Shown: piece by piece, positions 1 through 10,840 of the stretch | Numbering within the stretch: the stretch's first letter is position 1 | Layout: each line of letters begins with the position of its first letter | Source: Isoetes taiwanensis | Taxonomy: Eukaryota; Streptophyta; Lycopodiopsida; Isoetales; Isoetaceae | Assembly: GCA_021234155.1 (NCBI GenBank) | Contig: JAJEKV010000047.1 | Coordinates: 9,032,033 to 9,096,032, forward strand | Length of the DNA: 64,000 nucleotides | Direction: 5' to 3' | The notes under the pieces: model-generated | What the model saw: only the letters and a program-made list of their open reading frames with translations | Told to the model about the DNA's origin: nothing | Databases searched by the model: none | Program-made: the position numbers and the translations under genes

Positions 1-18
1 AATAACTAATAATGGTGC

Positions 19-644
19 TGATAAACTTAAAGAAGATATTTAGTACATATATTAGAGCCAGTGCTCAATGGTCTCTCGACGCCTCCCACATAAAGGGCAT
101 GTTTCCGCTACCTGAGGCTTGAACCTGTGGACTCGGACAAATCTTCACTATTCACTTGTATCAAATACAAGTAAGATTATTTATAATCTTACCATACAAT
201 CTATATGGACAATACAATAAATTTATGCAATATCTTCACTAGTGTTATCCACTTACAGTAGCATTATCTTAGGCCCCCGATCGCCCAAGCTCGTCTAGGA
301 TATCATGCCGGAATCACTCTGTAAATGCCTCAAACCATTAGTTTTAGTACTTCTTGATTTATCCGGATCAATCCCGCAGCTGTGCCGGACCGATAGATAC
401 AGATTTCGGTTCCCTCCAATTCTTTATGAAATCACCCTTAGGCACGTAGTGCCTTGCTAATTTAAGCTTAATGTTTCTACTAATGGTTTCGGCTCAACCA
501 TTAACCATTACTTCAAATATTATTGCTTTCAGCCTTATCCACTTAAACCATTGGGAATTCCCTAGAAAACTACTCACATGGTTTCCCCTTAACAGGCAGT
601 TCAGCCCCTTATATATGTACTGTTATTATATGATCATTCCAACA
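19..644 (-). repeat. LTR A (left; 3' LTR of internal region 1)
   Basis: This 626-bp LTR is close to identical to LTRs B and C over most of its length. It carries a private segment at about 62-139, where the other two LTRs have only about nine bases. On the minus strand it starts TGTTGG and ends TTTATCA. A polypurine tract adjoins it at 645-654. Confidence 0.92.
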
Positions 645-654
645 TTTCCCCTTC
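645..654 (-). other. Polypurine tract, internal region 1
   Basis: The minus strand reads GAAGGGGAAA directly before the TGTTGG start of LTR A, the expected position for plus-strand DNA priming. An identical tract sits at 5946-5955 beside LTR B. Confidence 0.8.
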
Positions 655-746
655 ATGTAATAACAGTACAATTTATTAATCTCTTTAATTCCATAAATCT
701 TCCTTCAGGTAATATTTTAGTCAGGATATCACGCGCTAGTCGCGAT

Positions 747-3700
747 TAATGCTTGACATACATCATCTTAATCAATCCCTGTTCAACAATATCTCTGATA
801 AAATGCAATTCTTGCTCAATGTGTTTAGATTTTTCATGCAACACTGGGTCTTTTGACATGGCAATGCAACTTGTGGTGCTGTCACTGAATACTTCAGTTG
901 CTTGTGGCTGTTCATATCCTAGTTCTAACAGCAATCTTCTTTCCCAAATAACTTCTTTAGCACACAGGGTTGCAGCTGCATATTCAGCTTCCGCACTAGA
1001 CATAGCAACTGAGCTTTGTTTCTTACTTTTCCAAGCTACAGGAGCTCCTCCAAGAATCATTAGATAACCTGAAGTAGACCTTCTCTTGTCTAAGTCTCCT
1101 GCCCAATCTGCATCACAATAACATTTAAGTTTTAAATCTTCAGAGCAGAAGGTAATTCCATCATTCATGGTCCCTTTTAGATATCTCAATATCCTTTTTG
1201 CTGCAGTCCAATGATCCTTACCAGGATCATGGTTATATCTGCTCAGCAGATTGACAATATAAGCAACATCTGGTCTAGTGCAGTTCGCTACATAAGAAAG
1301 ACAGCCTATTAAAGACCTGTATGGAGTATTTAATATCTCATCCCTAATTATTGCTCCTCCAAGAATCATTAGATAACCTGAAGTAGACCTTCTCTTGTCT
1401 AAGTCTCCTGCCCAATCTGCATCACAATAACATTTTAGTTTTAAATCTTCAGAGCAGAAGGTAATTCCATCATTCATGGTCCCTTTTAGATATCTCAATA
1501 TCCTTTTTGCTGCAGTCCAATGATCCTTACCAGGATCATGGTTATATCTGCTCAGCAGATTGACAATATAAGCAACATCTGGTCTAGTGCAGTTCGCTAC
1601 ATAAGAAAGACAGCCTATTAAAGACCTGTATGGAGTATTTAATATCTCATCCCTTTCGAAATCATCCTTGGGACACATTTTTTCTGATATTTTACAACCT
1701 GGTACAGCAGGTGTTTTACTTATGTTGCATTCTTGCATCTTAAATCTTTCAAGCATGCCTTGAATCTGTCCCTTTTGTGAAAGTGTCAGCAACTTGTTCT
1801 TCCTGTCTCTGTAAACCTCAATTCCTAGGAAGGTTTTTAGTTCCCCTAGATCTGTCATCATGAATTTATTGTTCAATATTGCCTTGCAATGCTCTAAGAC
1901 CTTTATTCCTTTTGAAACCATTATGTTATCGTCAACATATAAAGCTATTATGCACCGTTCTTTATCAGCTTCATATTTATACAGATTGCCATCATTCTTC
2001 AATTTAATAAATCCTTGTTCCCTCAAATAACCATCCATACATTTATACCATTCCCTGGGTGACTGTTTGATCCATAAACTGCTCTCTTCAGCTTCCAAAC
2101 TTTATTTTCTTTTTCTTCAAAACCGGGTGGAGGTCTCATCCAACTTAGCATTTTCCTCTTCCAACTTAGCATTTAGAAATGCAGTATTAACATCCATATG
2201 ATGTATTTCAAGATCACATGCATTAGCAATTGCTAGCAGCATTCTTACACTGTTCATCTTTACCAGAGGTGAGAAAGTCTCTTCATAGTCCTGCCCCTTC
2301 TTTTGTGAAAAGCCCTGTGCCACTAAACGAGTTTTGTACTTAGGTGTTTTGCTGTCTGCCCCTGTTTTTAATTTGAAAATCCATTTATTACCCACTATAT
2401 TTTTTCCTTCTGGCACATCCACCACTTCAAAGGTTTCTGTCCTTTTAAACGAGTTCATTTCATCTTGCATGGCTTTAAGCCATTGTACTTTATCATGTGC
2501 CATTAGCACCTCAGCATAATTCTTAGGAACCTTAGGATCTAAATGCATCAAAATTTCAAACAAGCAGTTTAACTCACCTTCATTTCTTTGGAGTCTTCTG
2601 CTTCTTCCATGTTCGTCTCTTCCATATATGTTTGCATCAGTTCTTATCTCCTCTTGCAGCCTTTGGCCTTCAGATCCTTTTCTTTTCCTTGTTTGCTTTA
2701 TTTCAGGTGTCTCCTTGTTTACCAACTTGAATGGTTCAGTTTGATCCTGCTGTTCCTGCTCAGACGACTCAGCCTTGCTTTCATGTGACTCCTCCACATC
2801 ATCTTCATTAGCTTGATCCTGTTGTTCCTGCACAAATGACCCAGCCTTGCTTTCATGTATTTCCTCCTCATCATCTTGGTTGTCTGCAGCAAATAATCGA
2901 TCAGTAACAGTACTCTCTAAATTTGTTTTAGTACTTTCACATTTAGCAGTCTGAACACTATCATTTACTTTTGGCACCACTTTATAGAATTGTTTTTCGT
3001 CAAACACCACATCTCTGCTTACAATGACCCTCCTTTTGCTTGGTTCAAACAATCTATATGCCTTAGATTGTTCATCGTAATCAATCATATAGGTTATCAG
3101 TGCTCTATCATCCAGTTTGTTTCTCAGCTCATCTGGTATATGGGCAAAAACCAAGCAGCCATATGCTCTTAACCTGTCATAAGAAGGAGCTTTGCCAGAC
3201 AACAACATTTCTGGTACAGTACCTTTTGTACTTATAGATGGAAGAATATTTTGCACATATACAGCAGCTTTGACTGCCTCATCCCAAAGGAAATTTGGTA
3301 ACCCAGAATATTTTAACATACTTCTTACCGCATTCAGTATCGTCCCGTTCTTACGTTCAGCAATCCCATTTTGTTGCGGGGAGTATCGGCAAGTAAGTTG
3401 TCTTTTGATTCCCATATTCCTGCAAAACATCTTAAATTCATTCGAAATGAACTCACCTCCCCTGTCAGAGCGTAATGTTCTGATTTTCCTTCCAGTTTCA
3501 GCCTCTACTTCACTCACGTATGACTTGAATACTTCAAAGGCAGAATCTTTAGTTCTCAGACAATATACTTTAGTTTTTCTACTGAAGTCATCAATCAATG
3601 TCATGAAATATCTTTTACCTGATAGACTTGTGACGTTCAATGGTCCACAGAGATCGGTGTGAACTAAATCTAGAACTCCTTTTGCCCTTTTGTGTGATTT

Positions 3701-4482
3701 TTTGAATGGAAGCCTGCTGTGTTTTCCAAGAATGCATCCAGCACATATAAAATCTTCCACCTTGTTTTCTGTAGCATTGATTAACCCTTTTTTAATCAGT
3801 AATTCAACTGTTTTTGAATTTACATGGCAGATTCTTTCATGCCAAGTTTTAATGGTAGTGCTTCCAATGTGATTGATACTTGGAAAGTGATCTTTGTGCA
3901 GTCCAAACAAATTTCCAACCCTTTTTCCAATAAACTTGATTTTTTCATTGAAGAACACTTTACATTCCAGCTTTTCATTATTACTTTATAACCGAGGTCT
4001 ACAAGTTGACAAACTGATATCAAATTTCTAACTAGCCCAGGTACACAAAGTACATCTTCTAGTTGCACACTTTTTCCTTCTAAATCATAGAGCTCTAGCA
4101 TTCCAATATCTTTTATTTCTTGAAGGTCTCCATTTCCTAGCTGCACATATCCTCCCTTTCTGCCCTGACACTTTTTTAGCAGCTTTGATGATGCAGTCAC
4201 GGTCCTTTCAGCTCCCGAATCTAGTATCATAAGATTATGGTCACTGTTAGCTTGTCCTAGAGCATTTATTTCCGAATTACTTACCTCAGCGTCTTCATTA
4301 ATATCATCCTGATCAGCTCGGTTGTCTCGTGCAAGGTTGACAGCTGGATTTCCCCTGCTAGTGCCATTGTTTCTATTTCCAAGACCACCTCGGCTGTCAG
4401 CACCCTTGCCTTTGCCTCTTCCCCTAATATTTTGTCCTTTTTGGACTTGAACAGTTTGCTGATATATGCCCCTTACCATCAC
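747..4482 (-). pseudogene. pol: Copia pol (protease-integrase-RT-RNase H), internal region 1
   Basis: Pol is broken into three open frames: 4482-3820, 3958-2117 and 2098-746. The first carries the aspartic protease signature ILDSGAERT. The second begins with the GAG-pre-integrase HxxxC/CxxC zinc motif (WHERICHVN, CAGCILGKH) and continues through the integrase core (HTDLCGP, SDRGGEF, SPQQNGIAE) into the start of RT (MDVNTAFLN). The third has the RT active site LYVDD and RNase H (CDADWAGD, SSAEAEY). Breaks: a 1-bp deletion near 3980, and two frame changes around 2040-2130 where the RVYG-type RT segment sits in a third frame; the latter two are shared with internal region 2. RNase H contains a 309-bp in-frame duplication (1044-1654). 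The last residues differ from copy 2 at 733-770, ending early at a stop. Confidence 0.9.
1044..1654 (-). repeat. 309-bp in-frame tandem duplication inside RT/RNase H
   Basis: Two 302-bp copies (1044-1345 and 1353-1654) are separated by a 7-bp filler, AATTATT. The period of 309 is a multiple of three, so the frame stays open and 103 residues are repeated, including one RNase H catalytic segment (YCDADWAGD). The copies differ by about one base, so the event is recent. Internal region 2 has a single copy. Confidence 0.95.
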
Positions 4483-5358
4483 AATTGAAGCATACGATCT
4501 CCTTTTTCAAATTAGGGCAGTCAGCTTTAAGATGCCCATAGCTGTCACAAATGTAACAGGGCCCTACTTTCCTTCTACTGGCTGCATTGTAAGCCTTTTT
4601 TTGTTTGTATTTTCCAGCATATAACACCTCAGTGTTTTCCTCTTCTTCCTGCCCAAGCTTGCCTTGTTCAAACTCAGTCCTCACTATTTGAATAGCATGT
4701 TCTTTGGATTTGGCCACATTCCGTAATAGAGTTGCCAAATGAGCATTATGAGAAACAGACCTGGATATTGCTAACAATTGATACTGTTCATTAAGAATGA
4801 CCCCTGCCCCTTCTAAGTCTGCAACAATTGAGTCAAATTTCTCAAAGAACTCAGTTATATTATCATTTTCACGAAGTTTCAGTTTCCTCAGCTGCTTTTC
4901 CAGTACATCAATTTGTGATGATGTCTTAGCCTCATAATTTTTAATCATGTACATCCACATTTCTCTGGGCGTCATACCTCTAAGTTTCAGTTTAATAACT
5001 GCTCCAACTTTGCAACAGATTATTGCTTGTGCTTCCATGATCTTAAAACTTTCTTCAGGATCAACACTTGCATCCCTTACTGCAGTAGCAGCTATTGAGC
5101 TTGCTGCTGCTCTCCCAGCTCCTATCTCTGCTGTTGTTCTCTCTTCACTAGAACTAGCAACATTTCCCCCTGCATTAGACATGCCTGCACTCAAGATTGT
5201 ACCAGGACTTGGACGTCTTATAGCATTTTCATCTATTAGATGCCATAGATTTTCAAATTCCAATCTTGCCTAATGCTTTGTTTCCAGATCTGGAAACCAT
5301 TCTCACCTTTGAACACTTCAATTGAGTTCAGTAGATTTGCGCCAAATCTAGTTGCCAT
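4424..5358 (-). pseudogene. gag: Copia gag, internal region 1
   Basis: This is the capsid/nucleocapsid region, which packages element RNA. The natural start is at 5358 (it begins MATRFGAN, as in internal region 2), but a 1-bp deletion near 5265 shifts the frame, leaving an open frame from 5263. The C-terminal part has two CCHC zinc knuckles: CYICDSYGHLKADC, and CFNCDGKGHISANC about 15 residues later. The frame stops soon after the second knuckle (SPKRTKY then stop), while the protease frame continues in the +1 register. The overlap holds an A5 run (minus strand; plus-strand T run 4438-4442) where a one-base change would restore one continuous frame. The same stop is present in internal region 2. 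Confidence 0.88.
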
Positions 5359-5370
5359 CTCTCACCTTAA

Positions 5371-5382
5371 GCTCTGATACCA
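5371..5382 (-). other. Primer-binding site (initiator tRNA-Met), internal region 1
   Basis: The minus strand reads TGGTATCAGAGC one base from the LTR end. This is the canonical plant copia primer-binding sequence complementary to the 3' end of initiator tRNA-Met. Confidence 0.93.
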
Positions 5383-5383
5383 A

Positions 5384-5945
5384 TGATAAACTTAAAGAAG
5401 ATATTTAGTACATATATTAGAGCCAAAGGATCACAAATCTTCACTATTCACTTGTATCAAATACAAGTAAGATTATTTATAATGCTACCTTACCATACAA
5501 TCTATATGGACAATACAATAAATTTCTGCAATATCTTCACTAGTGTTATCCACTTACAGTAGCATTATCTTAGGCCCCCGATAGCCCAAGCTCGTCTAGG
5601 ATATCATGCCGGAATCACTCTGTAAATGCCTCAAACCATTAGTTTCAGTACTTCTTGATTTATCCGGATCAATCCGGCAGCTGTGCCGGACCGATAGATA
5701 CAGATTTTGGTTCCCTCCAATTTTTTATGAAATCACCCTTAGGCACGTAGTGCCTTGCTAATTTAAGCTTAATGTTTCTACTAATGGTTTCAGCTCAACC
5801 ATTAACCATTATTTCAAATATTATTGCTTTCAGCCTTATCCACTTAAACCATTGGGAACTCCCTAGAAAACTACTCACATGGTTTCCCCTTAACAGGCAG
5901 TTCAGCCCCTTATATATGTACTGTTATTATATGATCATTCCAACA
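5384..5945 (-). repeat. LTR B (middle, shared by both internal regions)
   Basis: This 562-bp LTR serves as 5' LTR of internal region 1 and 3' LTR of internal region 2. It has a primer-binding site on its left and a polypurine tract on its right. No target-site duplication flanks it, as expected if it arose by recombination and not by separate insertion. Confidence 0.93.
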
Positions 5946-5955
5946 TTTCCCCTTC
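5946..5955 (-). other. Polypurine tract, internal region 2
   Basis: GAAGGGGAAA on the minus strand, immediately upstream of LTR B in its role as 3' LTR. Confidence 0.8.
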
Positions 5956-8900
5956 ATGTAATAACAATACAATTTATTAATCTCTTTAATTCCATAAATC
6001 TTCCTTCAGGTAATATTTTAGTCAGGATATCTGCTAGCTGGACAGTGGTACTGACATACATCATCTTAATCAATCCCTGTTCAACAATATCTCTGATAAA
6101 ATGCAATTCTAGCTCAATGTGTTTAGATTTTTCATGCAACACTGGGTCTTTTGACATGGCAATGCAACTTGTGGTGCTGTCACTGAATACTTCAGTTGCT
6201 TGTGGTTGTTCATATCCTAGTTTTAACAACAATCTTCTTTCCCAAATAACTTCTTTTGCACACAGGGTTGCAGCTGCATATTCAGCTTCCGCACTAGACG
6301 TAGCAACTGAGCTTTGTTTCTTACTTTTCCAAGCTACAGGAGCTCCTCCAAGAATCATTAGATAACCTGAAGTAGACCTTCTCTTGTCTAAGTCTCCTGC
6401 CCAATCTGTATCACAATAACATTTCAGTTTTAAATCTTCAGAGCAGAAGGTAATTCCATCATTCATGGTCCCTTTTAGATATCTCAATATCCTTTTTGCT
6501 GCAGTCCAATGATCCTTACCAGGATCATGGTTATATCTGCTCAGCAGATTGACAATATAAGCAACATCTGGTCTAGTGCAGTTCGCTACATAAGAAAGAC
6601 AGCCTATTAAAGACCTGTATGGAGTATTTAATATCTCATCCCTTTCGAAATCATCCTTGGGACACATTTTTTCTGATATTTTACAACCTGGTACAGCAGG
6701 TGTTTTACTTATGTTGCATTCTTGCATCTTAAATCTTTCAAGCATGCCTTGAATCTGTCCCTTTTGTGAAAGTGTCAGCAACTTGTTCTTTCTGTCTCTG
6801 TAAACCTCAATTCCTAGGAAGGTTTTTAGTTCCCCTAGATCTGTCATCATGAATTTCTTGTTCAATATTGCCTTGCAACGCTCTAAGACCTTTACTCCTT
6901 TTGAAACCATTATGTTATCGTCAACATATAAAGCTATTATGCACCATTCTTTATCAGCTTCATATTTATACAGATTGCCATCATTCTTCAATTTAATAAA
7001 TCCTTGTTCCCTCAAATAACCATCCATACATTTATACCATTCCCTGGGTGACTGTTTGATCCATAAACTGCTCTCTTCATCTTCCAAACTTTATTTTCTT
7101 TTTCTTCAAAACCAGGTGGTGGTCTCATCCAACTTAGCATTTTCCTCTTCCAACTTAGCATTTAGAAATGCAGTATTAACATCCATATGATGTATTTCAA
7201 GATCACATGCATTAGCAATTGCTAGCAGCATTCTTACACTGTTCATCTTTACCAGAGGTGAGAAAGTCTCTTCATAGTCCTGCCCCTTCTTTTGTGAAAA
7301 GCCCTGTGCCACTAAACGAGCTTTGTACTTAGGTGTTTTGCTGTCTGCCCCTGTTTTTAATTTGAAAATCCATTTATTACCCACTATATTTTTTCCTTCT
7401 GGCACATCCACCACTTCAAAGGTTTCTGTCCTTTTAAACGAGTTCATTTCATCTTGCATGGCTTTAAGCCATTGTACATGTGCCATTAGCACCTCAGCAT
7501 AATTCTTAGGAATCTTAGGATCTAAATGCATCAAAATTTCAAACAAGCAGTTTAACTCGCCTTCATTTCTTTGGAGTCTTCTGCTTCTTCCATGTTCGTC
7601 TCTTCCATATATGTTTGCATCAGTTCTTATCTCCTCTTGCAGCCTTTGGCCTTCAGATCCTTTTCTTTTCCTTGTTTGCTTTATTTCAGGTGTCTGCTTG
7701 TTTACCAACTTGAATGGTTCAGTTTGATCCCATTTCACCTCGGCTTTCGGACGACTTCGACCTTGCTTTCATGTGACTCCTCCACATCATCTTCATTAGC
7801 TTGATCCTGTTGTTCCTGCACAAATGACCCAGCCTTGCTTTCATGTATTTCCTCCTCATCATCTTGGTTGTCTGCAGCAAATAATCGATCAGTAACAGTA
7901 CTCTTTAAATTTGTTTTAGTACTTTCACATTTAGCAGTCTGAACACTATCATTTACTTTTGGCACCACTTTATAGAATTGTTTTTCGTCAAACACCACAT
8001 CTCTGCTTACAATGACCCTCCTTTTGCTTGGTTCAAACAATCTATATGCCTTAGATTGTTCATCCTAACCAATCATATAGGTTATCAGTGCTCTATCATC
8101 CAGTTTGTTTCTCAGCTCATCTGGTATATGGGCAAAAGCCAATGACCATATGCTCTTAACTTTGTCATAAGAAGGAGCTTTGCGCGGGACAACAACATTT
8201 TCAGTGCGATTACCTTTTGTACTTATAGATGGAAGAATATTTTGCACATATCTGGCAGCTTTTGGATGCCTCATCCCAAAGGAAATTTGGTAACCCGTAA
8301 TATTTTAACATACTTCTTACCGCATTCCAAGATCGCCCTGTTCTTACGTCAAAGAATCCCATTTTGTTCGGGGAGTATCGGCAAAGTAAGTTGTCTTTTT
8401 GATTCCCATATTCACGCAAAACATCTTAAATTCATTCGAAATGAACTCACCTCCCCTGTCAGAGCGTAATGTTCTGATTTTCCTTCCAGTTTCAGCCTCT
8501 ACTTCACTCATGTATGACTTGTGACGTTCAATGGTCCACAGAGATCGGTGTGAACTAAATCTAGAACTCCTTTTGCCCTTTTGTGTGATTTTTTGAATGG
8601 AAGCCTGCTGTGTTTTCCAAGAATGCAGCCAGCACATATAAAATCTTCCACCTTGTTTTCTGTAGCATTGATTAACCCTTTTTTAGTCAGTAATTCAACT
8701 GTTTTTGAATTTACATGGCACATTCTTTCATGCCAAGTTTTAATGGTAGTGCTTCCAATGTGATTGATACTTGGAAAGTGATCTTTGTGCAGTCCAAACA
8801 AATTTCCAACCCTTTTTCCAATAAACTTGATTTTTTCATTGAAGAACACTTTACATTCCAGCTTTTCAAATACAACGTTATAACCGAGGTCTACAAGTTG

Positions 8901-9374
8901 ACAAACTGATATCAAATTTCTAACTAGCCCAGGTACACAAAGTACATCTTCTAGTTGCACACTTTTTCCTTCTAAATCATAAAGCTCTAGCATTCCAATA
9001 TCTTTTATTTCTTGAAGGTCTCCATTTCCTAGCTGCACATGTCCTCCCTTTCTGCCCTGACACTTTTTTAGCAGCTTTGATGATGCAGTCACGGTCCTTT
9101 CAGCTCCCGAATCTAGTATCATAAGATTATGGTCACTGTTAGCTTGTCCTAGAGCATTTATTTCCGAATTACTTACCTCAGTGTCTTCATTAATCTCATC
9201 CTGATCAGCTCGGTTGTCTCGTGCAAGGTTGACAGCTGGATTTCCCCTGCTAGTGCCATTGTTTCTATTTCCAAGACCACCTCGGCTGTCAGCACCCTTG
9301 CCTTTGCCTCTTCCCTTAATATTTTGTCCTTTTTGGACTTGAACAGTTTGCTGATATATGCCCCTTACCATCAC
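5954..9374 (-). pseudogene. pol: Copia pol, internal region 2
   Basis: Protease and the GAG-pre-integrase zinc motif are open from 9374 to 8508. A 103-bp deletion at 8516-8521 then removes part of the integrase core. The two deletion ends in copy 1 carry the same 6-mer GACTTG (3522-3527, 3625-3630), which fits a microhomology deletion. From 8420 to 8060 the integrase is fragmented by clustered small changes. RT and RNase H are better preserved (7738-7106, 7087-5954): VDDN at the RT active site, SSAEAEY in RNase H, and an intact C-terminus (ADILTKILPEG). The break between MDVNTAFLN and the downstream RT frame is identical to internal region 1. Confidence 0.88.
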
Positions 9375-10250
9375 AATTGAAGCATACGATCTCCTTTTTC
9401 AAATTAGGGCAGTCAGCTTTAAGATGCCCATAGCTGTCACAAATGTAACAGGGCCCTACTTTCCTTCTACTGGCTGCATTGTAAGCCTTTTTTTGTTTGT
9501 ATTTTCCAGCATATAACACCTCAGTGTTTTCCTCTTCTTCCCCTTAAGCTTTGCCTTGTTCAAACTCAGTCCTCACTATTTGAATAGCATGTTTCTTTGG
9601 ATTTGGCCACATTAAAGTAATAGAGTTGCCAAATGAGCATTATGAGAAACAGACACGATATTGCTAACAATTGATCTTGTTCATTAAGAATGACCCCCTT
9701 CTAAGTGCGCAACAATTGAGTCAAATTTCTCAAAGAACTTCGGTTATATTATCATTTTCGAAGTTTCGGTTTTCCCTCACCGCTTTTCAAAGACATCAAT
9801 TTGTGATGATGTCTTAGCCTCATAATTTTTAATCATGTACATCCACATTTCTCACTCAAGGCCATACCTCTAAGTTTTCGGTTTAATAAGCGCTCCAACT
9901 TTGCAACAGAGATTATTGCTTGTGCTTCCATGATCTTAAAACTTTCGGGATCAACACTTGCATCCTTTCTTTGCGATGCGACTATTGAGCTTCTTCGCCG
10001 CTCTCCCGACTCCTATCTCTGCTGTTGTTCTCTCTTCACTAGAACTAGCAACATTTCCCCCTGCATTAGACATGCCTGCACTCAAGACTGTACCAGGACT
10101 TGGACGTCTTATAGCATTTTCATCTATTAGATAACATAGATTTTCAAATTCCAATACTTGCCTAATGCTTTGTTTCCAGATCTGGAAACCATTCTCACCT
10201 TTGAACACTTCAATTGAGTTCATTAGATTTGCGCCAAATCTAGTTGCCAT
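9316..10250 (-). pseudogene. gag: Copia gag, internal region 2
   Basis: The start at 10250 (MATRFGAN...) is preserved and the N-terminal 80 residues are open. From about 9540 to 10000 the sequence is full of small substitutions and indels relative to internal region 1, breaking the frame. The open frame resumes at 9519 with both CCHC knuckles and ends at the same SPKRTKY-stop as in region 1, with the A5 run at 9330-9334 in the gag/pol overlap. The scrambled patches centre on CAG/CTG sites. Confidence 0.87.
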
Positions 10251-10262
10251 CTCTCACCTTAA

Positions 10263-10274
10263 GCTCTGATACCA
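10263..10274 (-). other. Primer-binding site (initiator tRNA-Met), internal region 2
   Basis: The same TGGTATCAGAGC motif lies on the minus strand, one base from LTR C. Confidence 0.93.
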
Positions 10275-10275
10275 A

Positions 10276-10835
10276 TGATAAACTTAAAGAAGATATTTAG
10301 TACATATATTAGAGCCAAAGGATCACAAATCTTCACTATTCACTTGTATCAAATACAAGTAAGATTATTTATAATGCTACTACCATACAATCTATATGGA
10401 CAATACAATAAATTTCTGCAATATCTTCACTAGTGTTATCCACTTACAGTAGCATTATCTTAGGCCCCGATAGCCCAAGCTCGTCTAGGATATCATGCCG
10501 GAATCACTCTGTAAATGCCTCAAACCATTAGTTTCAGTACTTCTTGATTTATCTGGATCAATCCGGCAGCTGTGCCGGACCGATAGATACAGATTTCGGT
10601 TCCCTCCAATTCTTTATGAAATCACCCTTAGGCACATAGTGCCTTGCTAATTTAAGCTTAATGTTTCTACTAATGGTTTCGGCTCAACCATTAACCATTA
10701 CTTCAAATATTATTGCTTTCAGCCTTATCCACTTAAACCATTGGGAATTCCCTAGAAAATTACTCACATGGTTTCCCCTTAACAGGCAGTTCAGCCCCTT
10801 GATATATGTACTGTTATTATATGATCATTCCAACA
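10276..10835 (-). repeat. LTR C (right; 5' LTR of internal region 2)
   Basis: This 560-bp LTR carries the outer right boundary CCAACA followed by the target duplication GGTGC at 10836-10840. A primer-binding site adjoins its left end. Confidence 0.93.
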
Positions 10836-10840
10836 GGTGC

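Larger units (their letters stand above)
19..10835 (-). mobile_element. Three-LTR tandem Ty1/copia retrotransposon array
   Basis: Three copies of one LTR (19-644, 5384-5945, 10276-10835) alternate with two internal regions of the same family, coding strand minus. Each LTR is bounded by TG...CA in the plus-strand reading. The 5-bp direct repeat GGTGC lies immediately outside the outer LTRs (14-18 and 10836-10840) and nowhere at the middle LTR, so the array behaves as one insertion. Primer-binding sites matching initiator tRNA-Met adjoin the middle and right LTRs, and polypurine tracts adjoin the left and middle LTRs. Domain order on the minus strand is gag, protease, integrase, reverse transcriptase, RNase H, which is the copia order. 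Both internal regions carry several frameshifts, so neither is autonomous as read. Unequal recombination between LTRs of two copies of one insertion explains the structure best. Confidence 0.93.

Noticed and set aside
471-749. Plus-strand open frame (and its matches at 5772 and 10661)
   Set aside because: It lies within the LTR and adjacent tract of the copia elements and is antisense to pol; the repetition reflects the repeat.
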